Below are positions 15,401 to 28,000 of a stretch of DNA of 64,000 bases, one piece after another. Made by a program: the position numbers and the translations under genes. Positions within the stretch are counted from its first letter, which is position 1, and each line of letters begins with the position of its first letter. This DNA comes from Bathymodiolus brooksi (lineage: Eukaryota; Mollusca; Bivalvia; Mytilida; Modiolidae), in the NCBI GenBank assembly GCA_963680875.1, contig OY804575.1, positions 35,127,103 through 35,191,102 of the forward strand, in the 5' to 3' direction. Below the pieces are notes generated by a model, which saw only the letters and a program-made list of their open reading frames with translations, made no database searches and had not been told where the DNA came from.

Positions 15401-16030
15401 TATTGTGAGTTCTGTATGTTTTCTGATACTGTTCAGTATTATGAGTTCTGTATGTTTTCTAATACTGTCCAGTATTATGATTTCTGTATAATTTCAGATT
15501 CTGTCCAGTATTGTGAGTTCTGTATGTTTTCTGATACTGTCCAGTATTGTGAGTTCTGTATGTTTTCTGATACTGTCCAGTATTATGAGTTCTGTATGTT
15601 TTCTAATACTGTCCAGTATTGTGAGTTCTGTATGTTTTCTGATACTGTCCAGTATTGTGAGTTTTGTATGTTTTCTGATACTGTCCAGTATTGTGAGTTC
15701 TGTATGTTTTCTGATACTGTCCAGTTTTGTGAGTTCTGTATGATTTCAGATTCTGTTCAGTATTGTGAGTTCTGTATGTTTTCTGATACTGTCCAGTATT
15801 TTGAGTTCTGTATGTTTTCTGATACTGTCCAGTATTGTGAGTTCTGTATGTTTTCTGATACTGTTCAGTATTATGAGTTCTGTATGTTTTCTAATACTGT
15901 CCAGTATTATGAGTTCTGTATGTTTTCTAATACTGTCCAGTATTGTGAGTTCTGTATGTTTTCTGATACTGTTCAGTATTATGAGTTCTGTATGTTTTCT
16001 AATACTGTCCAGTATTATGATTTCTGTATA
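472..16030. repeat. Higher-order repeat domain A of the 36-bp array
   Basis: The left part of the array is built from near-identical multi-kilobase blocks. A recognisable stretch starting at 3,759 recurs at 7,341, 11,424, 14,247 and 15,513, giving spacings of 3,582, 4,083, 2,823 and 1,266 bp. A unit with CTGTCTAGTATTG, which creates a TAG, marks 1,798, 2,557, 5,524, 6,139, 9,391, 10,222 and 13,045. The 3,582-bp block fits 99 units of which six are the 39-bp form, and six such units can be counted between 3,759 and 7,341. Blocks differ by whole units: the stretch at 7,881 lacks 111 bp (two 36-bp and one 39-bp unit) relative to 4,299. Confidence 0.85.
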
Positions 16031-19000
16031 ATTTCAGATTCTGTCCAGTATTGTGAGTTCTGTATGTTTTCTGATACTGTCCAGTATTGTGAGTTTTGTA
16101 TGTTTTCTGATACTGTCCAGTATTGTGAGTTCTGTATGTTTTCTGATACTGTCCAGTATTGTGAGTTCTGTATAATTTCAGATTCTGTTCAGTATTGTGA
16201 GTTCTGTATGTTTTCTGATACTGTCCAGTATTGTGAGTTCTGTATGTTTTCTGATACTGTCCAGTATTGTGAGTTCTGTATGTTTTCTGATACTGTTCAG
16301 TATTATGAGTTCTGTATGTTTTCTAATACTGTCCAGTATTATGAGTTCTGTATGTTTTCTAATACTGTCCAGTATTGTGAGTTCTGTATGTTTTCTGATA
16401 CTGTTCAGTATTATGAGTTCTGTATGTTTTCTAATACTGTCCAGTATTGTGAGTTCTGTATGTTTTCTGATACTGTTCAGTATTATGATTTCTGTATCAT
16501 TTCAGATTCTGTCCAGTATTGTGAGTTCTGTATGTTTTCTGATACTGTCCAGTATTATGAGTTCTGTATGTTTTCTAATACTGTCCAGTATTGTGAGTTC
16601 TGTATGTTTTCTGATACTGTCCAGTATTGTGAGTTCTGTTTGTTTTCTGATACTGTCCAGTATTGTGAGTTCTGTATGTTTTCTGATACTGTCCAGTATT
16701 GTGAGTTCTGTATAATTTCAGATTCTGTCCAGTATTGTGAGTTCTGTATGTTTTCTAATACTGTCCAGTATTGTGAGTTCTGTATGTTTTCTGATACTGT
16801 CCAGTATTATGAGTTCTGTATGTTTTCTAATACTGTCCAGTATTGTGAGTTCTGTATGTTTTCTGATACTGTCCAGTATTGTGAGTTCTGTATGTTTTCT
16901 GATACTGTCCAGTATTGTGAGTTCTGTATGTTTTCTGATACTGTCCAGTATTGTGAGTTCTGTATGTTTTCTGATACTGTTCAGTATTATGAGTTCTGTA
17001 TGTTTTCTAATACTGTCCAGTATTATGAGTTCTGTATGTTTTCTGATACTGTCCAGTATTGTGAGTTCTGTATGTTTTCTGATACTGTCCAGTATTGTGA
17101 GTTCTGTATGTTTTCTGATACTGTTCAGTATTATGAGTTCTGTATGTTTTCTAATACTGTCCAGTATTATGATTTCTGTATAATTTCAGATTCTGTCCAG
17201 TATTGTGAGTTCTGTATGTTTTTTGATACTGTCCAGTATTGTGAGTTCTGTATGTTTTCTGATACTGTCCAGTATTGTGAGTTCTGTATGTTTTCTGATA
17301 CTGTCCAGTATTGTGAGTTCTGTATGTTTTCTAATACTGTCCAGTATTATGAGTTCTGTATGTTTTCTGATACTGTCCAGTATTGTGAGTTCTGTATGTT
17401 TTCTGATACTGTCCAGTATTGTGAGTTCTGTATGTTTTCTGATACTGTCCAGTATTGTGAGTTCTGTATGTTTTCTGATACTGTCCAGTTTTGTGAGTTC
17501 TGTATGTTTTCTGATACTGTCCAGTATTGTGAGTTCTGTATGTTTTCTGATACTGTTCAGTATTATGAGTTCTGTATGTTTTCTAATACTGTCCAGTATT
17601 ATGAGTTCTGTATGTTTTCTAATACTGTCCAGTATTGTGAGTTCTGTATGTTTTCTGAAACTGTTCAGTATTATGAGTTCTGTATGTTTTCTAATACTGT
17701 CCAGTATTGTGAGTTCTGTATGTTTTCTGATACTGTTCAGTATTATGATTTCTGTATCATTTCAGATTCTGTCCAGTATTGTGAGTTCTGTATGTTTTCT
17801 GATACTGTCCAGTATTATGAGTTCTGTATGTTTTCTAATACTGTCCAGTATTGTGAGTTCTGTATGTTTTCTGATACTGTCCAGTATTGTGAGTTCTGTT
17901 TGTTTTCTGATACTGTCCAGTATTGTGAGTTCTGTATGTTTTCTGATACTGTCCAGTATTGTGAGTTCTGTATAATTTCAGATTCTGTCCAGTATTGTGA
18001 GTTCTGTATGTTTTCTAATACTGTCCAGTATTGTGAGTTCTGTATGTTTTCTGATACTGTCCAGTATTATGAGTTCTGTATGTTTTCTAATACTGTCCAG
18101 TATTGTGAGTTCTGTATGTTTTCTGATACTGTCCAGTATTGTGAGTTCTGTATGTTTTCTGATACTGTCCAGTATTGTGAGTTCTGTATGTTTTCTGATA
18201 CTGTCCAGTATTGTGAGTTCTGTATGTTTTCTGATACTGTTCAGTATTATGAGTTCTGTATGTTTTCTAATACTGTCCAGTATTATGAGTTCTGTATGTT
18301 TTCTGATACTGTCCAGTATTGTGAGTTCTGTATGTTTTCTGATACTGTCCAGTATTGTGAGTTCTGTATGTTTTCTGATACTGTTCAGTATTATGAGTTC
18401 TGTATGTTTTCTAATACTGTCCAGTATTATGATTTCTGTATAATTTCAGATTCTGTCCAGTATTGTGAGTTCTGTATGTTTTTTGATACTGTCCAGTATT
18501 GTGAGTTCTGTATGTTTTCTGATACTGTCCAGTATTGTGAGTTCTGTATGTTTTCTGATACTGTCCAGTATTGTGAGTTCTGTATGTTTTCTAATACTGT
18601 CCAGTATTATGAGTTCTGTATGTTTTCTGATACTGTCCAGTATTGTGAGTTCTGTATGTTTTCTGATACTGTCCAGTATTGTGAGTTCTGTATGTTTTCT
18701 GATACTGTCCAGTATTGTGAGTTCTGTATGTTTTCTGATACTGTCCAGTTTTGTGAGTTCTGTATGTTTTCTGATACTGTCCAGTATTGTGAGTTCTGTA
18801 TGTTTTCTAATACTGTCCAGTATTGTGAGTTCTGTATGTTTTCTGATACTGTCCAGTATTGTGAGTTCTGTATGTTTTCTGATACTGTCCAGTATTGTGA
18901 GTTCTGTATGTTTTCTGATACTGTCCAGTATTATGAGTTCTGTATGTTTTCTGATACTGTCCAGTATTGTGAGTTCTGTATGTTTTCTAATACTGTCCAG

Positions 19001-22000
19001 TATTGTGAGTTCTGTATGTTTTCTGATTCTGTCCAGTATTGTGAGTTCTGTATGTTTTCTAATACTGTCCAGTATTGTGAGTTCTGTATGTTTTCTGATA
19101 CTGTTCAGTATTATGATTTCTGTATCATTTCAGATTCTGTCCAGTATTGTGAGTTCTGTATGTTTTCTGATACTGTCCAGTATTATGAGTTCTGTATGTT
19201 TTCTAATACTGTCCAGTATTGTGAGTTCTGTATGTTTTCTGATACTGTCCAGTATTGTGAGTTCTGTTTGTTTTCTGATACTGTCCAGTATTGTGAGTTC
19301 TGTATGTTTTCTGATACTGTCCAGTATTGTGAGTTCTGTATAATGTCAGATTCTGTCCAGTATTGTGAGTTCTGTATGTTTTCTAATACTGTCCAGTATT
19401 GTGAGTTCTGTATGATTTCTGATACTGTCCAGTATTATGAGTTCTGTATGTTTTCTAATACTGTCCAGTATTGTGAGTTCTGTATGTTTTCTGATACTGT
19501 CCAGTATTGTGAGTTCTGTATGTTTTCTGATACTGTCCAGTATTGTGAGTTCTGTATGTTTTCTGATACTGTCCAGTATTGTGAGTTCTGTATGTTTTCT
19601 GATACTGTTCAGTATTATGAGTTCTGTATGTTTTCTAATACTGTCCAGTATTATGATTTCTGTATGTTTTCTGATACTGTCCAGTATTGTGAGTTCTGTA
19701 TGTTTTCTGATACTGTCCAGTATTGTGAGTTCTGTATGTTTTCTGATACTGTTCAGTATTATGTGTTCTGTATGTTTTCTAATACTGTCCAGTATTATGA
19801 TTTCTGTATAATTTCAGATTCTGTCCAGTATTGTGAGTTCTGTATGTTTTCTAATACTGTCCAGTATTGTGAGTTCTGTATGTTTTCTGATACTGTCCAG
19901 TATTGTGAGTTCTGTATGTTTTCTAATACTGTCCAGTATTGTGAGTTCTGTATGTTTTCTGATACTGTCCAGTATTGTGAGTTTTGTATGTTTTCTGATA
20001 CTGTCCAGTATTGTGAGTTCTGTATGTTTTCTGATACTGTCCAGTATTGTGAGTTCTGTATGTTTTCTGATACTGTCCAGTATTATGAGTTCTGTATGTT
20101 TTCTGATACTGTCCAGTATTGTGAGTTCTGTATGTTTTCTAATACTGTCCAGTATTGTGAGTTCTCTATGTTTTCTGATACTGTCCAGTATTGTGAGTTC
20201 TGTATGTTTTCTGATACTGTCCAGTATTGTGAGTTCTGTATGTTTTCTGATACTGTCCAGTTTTGTGAGTTCTGTATGTTTTCTGATACTGTCCAGTATT
20301 GTGAGTTCTGTATGTTTTCTAATACTGTCCAGTATTGTGAGTTCTGTATGTTTTCTGATACTGTCCAGTATTGTGAGTTCTGTATGTTTTCTGATACTGT
20401 CCAGTATTGTGAGTTCTGTATGTTTTCTGATACTGTCCAGTATTATGAGTTCTGTATGTTTTCTGATACTGTCCAGTATTGTGAGTTCTGTATGTTTTCT
20501 AATACTGTCCAGTATTGTGAGTTCTGTATGTTTTCTGATTCTGTCCAGTATTGTGAGTTCTGTATGTTTTCTAATACTGTCCAGTAGTGTGAGTTCTGTA
20601 TGTTTTCTGATACTGTCCAGTATTGTGAGTTCTGTATGTTTTCTAATACTGTCCAGTATTGTGAGTTCTGTATGTTTTCTGATACTGTCCAGTATTGTGA
20701 GTTCTGTATGTTTTCTAATACTGTCCAGTATTGTGAGTTCTATATGGTTTCTGATACTGTCCAGTATTGTGAGTTCTGTATATTTTCTAATACTGTCCAG
20801 TATTGTGAGTTCTGTATGTTTTCTGATACTGTCCAGTATTGTGAGTTCTGTATGTTTTTTAATACTGTCCAGTATTGTGAGTTCTGTATGTTTTCTAATA
20901 CTGTCCAGTATTGTGAGTTCTGTATGTTTTCTAATACTGTCCAGTATTGTGAGTTCTGTATGTTTTCTAATACTGTCCAGTATTGTGAGTTCTGTATGTT
21001 TTATAATACTGTCCAGTATTGTGAGTTATGTATGTTTTCTGATACTGTCCAGTATTGTGAGTTCTGTATGTTTTCTAATACTGACCAGTATTGTGAGTTC
21101 TGTATGTTTTCTGATACTGTCCAGTATTGTGAGTTCTGTATGTTTTCTGATACTGTCCAGTATTGTGAGTTCTGTATGTTTTCTAATACTGTCCAGTATT
21201 ATGAGTTCTGTATGTTTTCTAATACTGTCCAGTATTATGAGTTCTGTATGTTTTCTGATACTGTTCAGTATTGTGAGTTCTGTATGTTTTCTGATACTGT
21301 CCAGTATTGTGAGTTCTGTATGTTTTCTAATACTGTCCAGTATTATGAGTTCTGTATGTTTTCTAATACTGTCCAGTATTGTGAGTTCTGTATGTTTTCT
21401 AATGCTGTCCAGTATTGTGAGTTCTGTATGTTTTCTGATACTGTCCAGTATTGTGAGTTCTGTATGTTTTCTGATACTGTCCAGTATTGTGAGTTCTGTA
21501 TGTTTTCTAATACTGTCCAGTATTGTGAGTTCTGTATGTTTTCTGATACTGTTCAGTATTATGAGTTCTGTATGTTTTCTAATACTGTCCATTATTATGA
21601 TTTCTGTATAATTTCAGATTCTGTCCAGTATTGTGAGTTCTGTATAATTTCAGATTCTGTCCAGTATTGTGAGTTCTGTATGTTTCTAATACTGTCCAGT
21701 ATTGTGAGTTCTGTATGTTTTCTGATACTGTCCAGTATTGTGAGTTCTGTATGTTTTCTAATACTGTCCAGTATTGTGAGTTCGGTATGTTTTCTGATAC
21801 TGTTCAGTATTATGAGTTCCTAATACTGTCCAGTATTATGATTTCTGTATAATTTCAGATTCTGTCCAGTATTGTGAGTTCTGTATGTTTTCTAATACTG
21901 TCCAGTATTGTGAGTTCTGTATGTTTTCTGATACTGTCCAGTATTGTGAGTTTTGTATGTTTTCTGATACTGTCCAGTATTGTGAGTTCTGTATGTTTTC

Positions 22001-25000
22001 TGATACTGTCCAGTATTGTGAGTTCTGTATGTTTTCTAATACTGTCCAGTATTGTGAGTTCTGTATGTTTTCTGATACTGTCCAGTATTGTGAGTTCTGT
22101 ATGTTTTCTAATACTGTCCAGTATTGTGAGTTCTATATGGTTTCTGATACTGTCCAGTATTGTGAGTTCTGTATATTTTCTAATACTGTCCAGTATTGTG
22201 AGTTCTGTATGTTTTCTGATACTGTCCAGTATTGTGAGTTCTGTATGTTTTTTAATACTGTCCAGTATTGTGAGTTCTGTATGTTTTCTAATACTGTCCA
22301 GTATTGTGAGTTCTGTATGTTTTCTAATACTGTCCAGTATTGTGAGTTCTGTATGTTTTCTAATACTGTCCAGTATTGTGAGTTCTGTATGTTTTATAAT
22401 ACTGTCCAGTATTGTGAGTTATGTATGTTTTCTGATACTGTCCAGTATTGTGAGTTCTGTATGTTTTCTAATACTGACCAGTATTGTGAGTTCTGTATGT
22501 TTTCTGATACTGTCCAGTATTGTGAGTTCTGTATGTTTTCTGATACTGTCCAGTATTGTGAGTTCTGTATGTTTTCTAATACTGTCCAGTATTATGAGTT
22601 CTGTATGTTTTCTAATACTGTCCAGTATTATGAGTTCTGTATGTTTTCTGATACTGTCCAGTATTGTGAGTTCTGTATGTTTTCTGATACTGTCCAGTAT
22701 TGTGAGTTCTGTATGTTTTCTAATACTCTCCAGTATTATGAGTTCTGTATGTTTTCTAATACTGTCCAGTATTGTGAGTTCTGTATGTTTTCTAATGCTG
22801 TCCAGTATTGTGAGTTCTGTATGTTTTCTGATACTGTCCAGTATTGTGAGTTCTGTATGTTTTCTGATACTGTCCAGTATTGTGAGTTCTGTATGTTTTC
22901 TAATACTGTCCAGTATTGTGAGTTCTGTATGTTTTCTGATACTGTTCAGTATTATGAGTTCTGTATGTTTTCTAATACTGTCCAGTATTATGATTTCTGT
23001 ATAATTTCAGATTCTGTCCAGTATTGTGAGTTCTGTATAATTTCAGATTCTGTCCAGTATTGTGAGTTCTGTATGTTTCTAATACTGTCCAGTATTGTGA
23101 GTTCTGTATGTTTTCTGATACTGTCCAGTATTGTGAGTTCTGTATGTTTTCTAATACTGTCCAGTATTGTGAGTTCGGTATGTTTTCTGATACTGTTCAG
23201 TATTATGAGTTCCTAATACTGTCCAGTATTATGATTTCTGTATAATTTCAGATTCTGTCCAGTATTGTGAGTTCTGTATGTTTTCTAATACTGTCCAGTA
23301 TTGTGAGTTCTGTATGTTTTCTGATACTGTCCAGTATTATGAGTTCTGTATGTTTTCTAATACTGTCCAGTATTGTGAGTTCTGTATGTTTTCTGATACT
23401 GTCCAGTATTGTGAGTTTTGTATGTTTTCTGATACTGTCCAGTATTGTGAGTTCTGTATGTTTTCTGATACTGTCCAGTATTGTGAGTTCTGTATAATTT
23501 CAGATTCTGTTCAGTATTGTGAGTTCTGTATGTTTTCTGATACTGTCCAGTATTGTGAGTTCTGTATGTTTTCTGATACTGTCCAGTATTGTGAGTTCTG
23601 TATGTTTTCTGATACTGTTCAGTATTATGAGTTCTGTATGTTTTCTAATACTGTCCAGTATTATGAGTTCTGTATGTTTTCTAATACTGTCCAGTATTGT
23701 GAGTTCTGTATGTTTTCTAATACTGTCCAGTATTGTGAGTTCTGTATGTTTTCTAATACTGTCCAGTATTGTGAGTTCTGTATGTTTTCTAATACTGTCC
23801 AGTATTGTGAGTTCTGTATGTTTTATAATACTGTCCAGTATTGTGAGTTATGTATGTTTTCTGATACTGTCCAGTATTGTGAGTTCTGTATGTTTTCTAA
23901 TACTGACCAGTATTATGAGTTCTGTATGTTTTCTAATACTGTCCAGTATTGTGAGTTCTGTATGTTTTCTGATACTGTCCAGTATTGTGAGTTCTGTATG
24001 TTTTCTGATACTGTCCAGTATTGTGAGTTCTGTATGTTTTCTAATACTGTCCAGTATTATGAGTTCTGTATGTTTTCTAATACTGTCCAGTATTATGAGT
24101 TCTGTATGTTTTCTGATACTGTCCAGTATTGTGAGTTCTGTATGTTTTCTGATACTGTCCAGTATTGTGAGTTCTGTATGTTTTCTAATACTCTCCAGTA
24201 TTATGAGTTCTGTATGTTTTCTAATACTGTCCAGTATTGTGAGTTCTGTATGTTTTCTAATGCTGTCCAGTATTGTGAGTTCTGTATGTTTTCTGATACT
24301 GTCCAGTATTGTGAGTTCTGTATGTTTTCTGATACTGTCCAGTATTGTGAGTTCTGTATGTTTTCTAATACTGTCCAGTATTGTGAGTTCTGTATGTTTT
24401 CTGATACTGTTCAGTATTATGAGTTCTGTATGTTTTCTAATACTGTCCAGTATTATGATTTCTGTATAATTTCAGATTCTGTCCAGTATTGTGAGTTCTG
24501 TATAATTTCAGATTCTGTCCAGTATTGTGAGTTCTGTATGTTTCTAATACTGTCCAGTATTGTGAGTTCTGTATGTTTTCTGATACTGTCCAGTATTGTG
24601 AGTTCTGTATGTTTTCTAATACTGTCCAGTATTGTGAGTTCGGTATGTTTTCTGATACTGTTCAGTATTATGAGTTCCTAATACTGTCCAGTATTATGAT
24701 TTCTGTATAATTTCAGATTCTGTCCAGTATTGTGAGTTCTGTATGTTTTCTAATACTGTCCAGTATTGTGAGTTCTGTATGTTTTCTGATACTGTCCAGT
24801 ATTATGAGTTCTGTATGTTTTCTAATACTGTCCAGTATTGTGAGTTCTGTATGTTTTCTGATACTGTCCAGTATTGTGAGTTTTGTATGTTTTCTGATAC
24901 TGTCCAGTATTGTGAGTTCTGTATGTTTTCTGATACTGTCCAGTATTGTGAGTTCTGTATAATTTCAGATTCTGTTCAGTATTGTGAGTTCTGTATGTTT

Positions 25001-28000
25001 TCTGATACTGTCCAGTATTGTGAGTTCTGTATGTTTTCTGATACTGTCCAGTATTGTGAGTTCTGTATGTTTTCTGATACTGTTCAGTATTATGAGTTCT
25101 GTATGTTTTCTAATACTGTCCAGTATTATGAGTTCTGTATGTTTTCTAATACTGTCCAGTATTGTGAGTTCTGTATGTTTTCTGATACTGTTCAATATTA
25201 TGAGTTCTGTATGTTTTCTAATACTGTCCAGTATTGTGATTTCTGTATAATTTCAGATTCTGTCCAGTATTGTGAGTTCTGTATGTTTTCTGATACTGTC
25301 CAGTATTGTGAGTTTTGTATGTTTTCTGATACTGTCCAGTATTGTGAGTTATGTATGTTTTCTGATACTGTCCAGTATTGTGAGTTCTGTATAATTTCAG
25401 ATTCTGTTCAGTATTGTGAGTTCTGTATGTTTTCTGATACTGTCCAGTATTGTGAGTTCTGTATGTTTTCTGATACTGTCCAGTATTGTGAGTTCTGTAT
25501 GTTTTCTGATACTGTTCAGTATTATGAGTTCTGTATGTTTTCTAATACTGTCCAGTAGTGTGAGTTCTGTATGTTTTCTGATACTGTCCAGTATTGTGAG
25601 TTCTGTATGTTTTCTAATACTGTCCAGTATTGTGAGTTCTGTATGTTTTCTGATACTGTCCAGTATTGTGAGTTCTGTATGTTTTCTAATACTGTCCAGT
25701 ATTGTGAGTTCTATATGGTTTCTGATACTGTCCAGTATTGTGAGTTCTGTATATTTTCTAATACTGTCCAGTATTGTGAGTTCTGTATGTTTTCTGATAC
25801 TGTCCAGTATTGTGAGTTCTGTATGTTTTTTAATACTGTCCAGTATTGTGAGTTCTGTATGTTTTCTAATACTGTCCAGTATTGTGAGTTCTGTATGTTT
25901 TCTAATACTGTCCAGTATTGTGAGTTCTGTATGTTTTCTAATACTGTCCAGTATTGTGAGTTCTGTATGTTTTATAATACTGTCCAGTATTGTGAGTTAT
26001 GTATGTTTTCTGATACTGTCCAGTATTGTGAGTTCTGTATGTTTTCTAATACTGACCAGTATTGTGAGTTCTGTATGTTTTCTGATACTGTCCAGTATTG
26101 TGAGTTCTGTATGTTTTCTGATACTGTCCAGTATTGTGAGTTCTGTATGTTTTCTAATACTGTCCAGTATTATGAGTTCTGTATGTTTTCTAATACTGTC
26201 CAGTATTATGAGTTCTGTATGTTTTCTGATACTGTCCAGTATTGTGAGTTCTGTATGTTTTCTGATACTGTCCAGTATTGTGAGTTCTGTATGTTTTCTA
26301 ATACTGTCCAGTATTATGAGTTCTGTATGTTTTCTAATACTGTCCAGTATTGTGAGTTCTGTATGTTTTCTAATGCTGTCCAGTATTGTGAGTTCTATAT
26401 GTTTTCTGATACTGTCCAGTATTGTGAGTTCTGTATGTTTTCTGATACTGTCCAGTATTGTGAGTTCTGTATGTTTTCTAATACTGTCCAGTATTGTGAG
26501 TTCTGTATGTTTTCTGATACTGTTCAGTATTATGAGTTCTGTATGTTTTCTAATACTGTCCAGTATTATGATTTCTGTATAATTTCAGATTCTGTCCAGT
26601 ATTGTGAGTTCTGTATAATTTCAGATTCTGTCCAGTATTGTGAGTTCTGTATGTTTCTAATACTGTCCAGTATTGTGAGTTCTGTATGTTTTCTGATACT
26701 GTCCAGTATTGTGAGTTCTGTATGTTTTCTAATACTGTCCAGTATTGTGAGTTCGGTATGTTTTCTGATACTGTTCAGTATTATGAGTTCCTAATACTGT
26801 CCAGTATTATGATTTCTGTATAATTTCAGATTCTGTCCAGTATTGTGAGTTCTGTATGTTTTCTAATACTGTCCAGTATTGTGAGTTCTGTATGTTTTCT
26901 GATACTGTCCAGTATTATGAGTTCTGTATGTTTTCTAATACTGTCCAGTATTGTGAGTTCTGTATGTTTTCTGATACTGTCCAGTATTGTGAGTTTTGTA
27001 TGTTTTCTGATACTGTCCAGTATTGTGAGTTCTGTATGTTTTCTGATACTGTCCAGTATTGTGAGTTCTGTATAATTTCAGATTCTGTTCAGTATTGTGA
27101 GTTCTGTATGTTTTCTGATACTGTCCAGTATTGTGAGTTCTGTATGTTTTCTGATACTGTCCAGTATTGTGAGTTCTGTATGTTTTCTGATACTGTTCAG
27201 TATTATGAGTTCTGTATGTTTTCTAATACTGTCCAGTATTATGAGTTCTGTATGTTTTCTAATACTGTCCAGTATTGTGAGTTCTGTATGTTTTCTGATA
27301 CTGTTCAATATTATGAGTTCTGTATGTTTTCTAATACTGTCCAGTATTGTGATTTCTGTATAATTTCAGATTCTGTCCAGTATTGTGAGTTCTGTATGTT
27401 TTCTGATACTGTCCAGTATTGTGAGTTCTGTATAATTTCAGATTCTGTTCAGTATTGTGAGTTCTGTATGTTTTCTGATACTGTCCAGTATTGTGAGTTC
27501 TGTATGTTTTCTGATACTGTCCAGTATTGTGAGTTCTGTATGTTTTCTGATACTGTTCAGTATTATGAGTTCTGTATGTTTTCTAATACTGTCCAGTATT
27601 ATGAGTTCTGTATGTTTTCTAATACTGTCCAATATTGTGAGTTCTGTATGTTTTCTGATACTGTTCAGTATTATGAGTTCTGTATGTTTTCTAATACTGT
27701 CCAGTATTGTGAGTTCTGTAAGTTTTCTGATACTGTTCAGTATTATGATTTCTGTATAATTTCAGATTCTGTCCAGTATTGTGAGTTCTGTATGTTTTCT
27801 GATACTGTCCAGTATTATGAGTTCTGTATGTTTTCTAATACTGTCCAGTATTGTGAGTTCTGTATGTTTTCTGATACTGTCCAGTATTGTGAGTTCTGTA
27901 TGTTTTCTGATACTGTCCAGTATTGTGAGTTCTGTATGTTTTCTGATACTGTCCAGTATTGTGAGTTCTGTATGTTTTCTGATACTGTTCAGTATTATGA

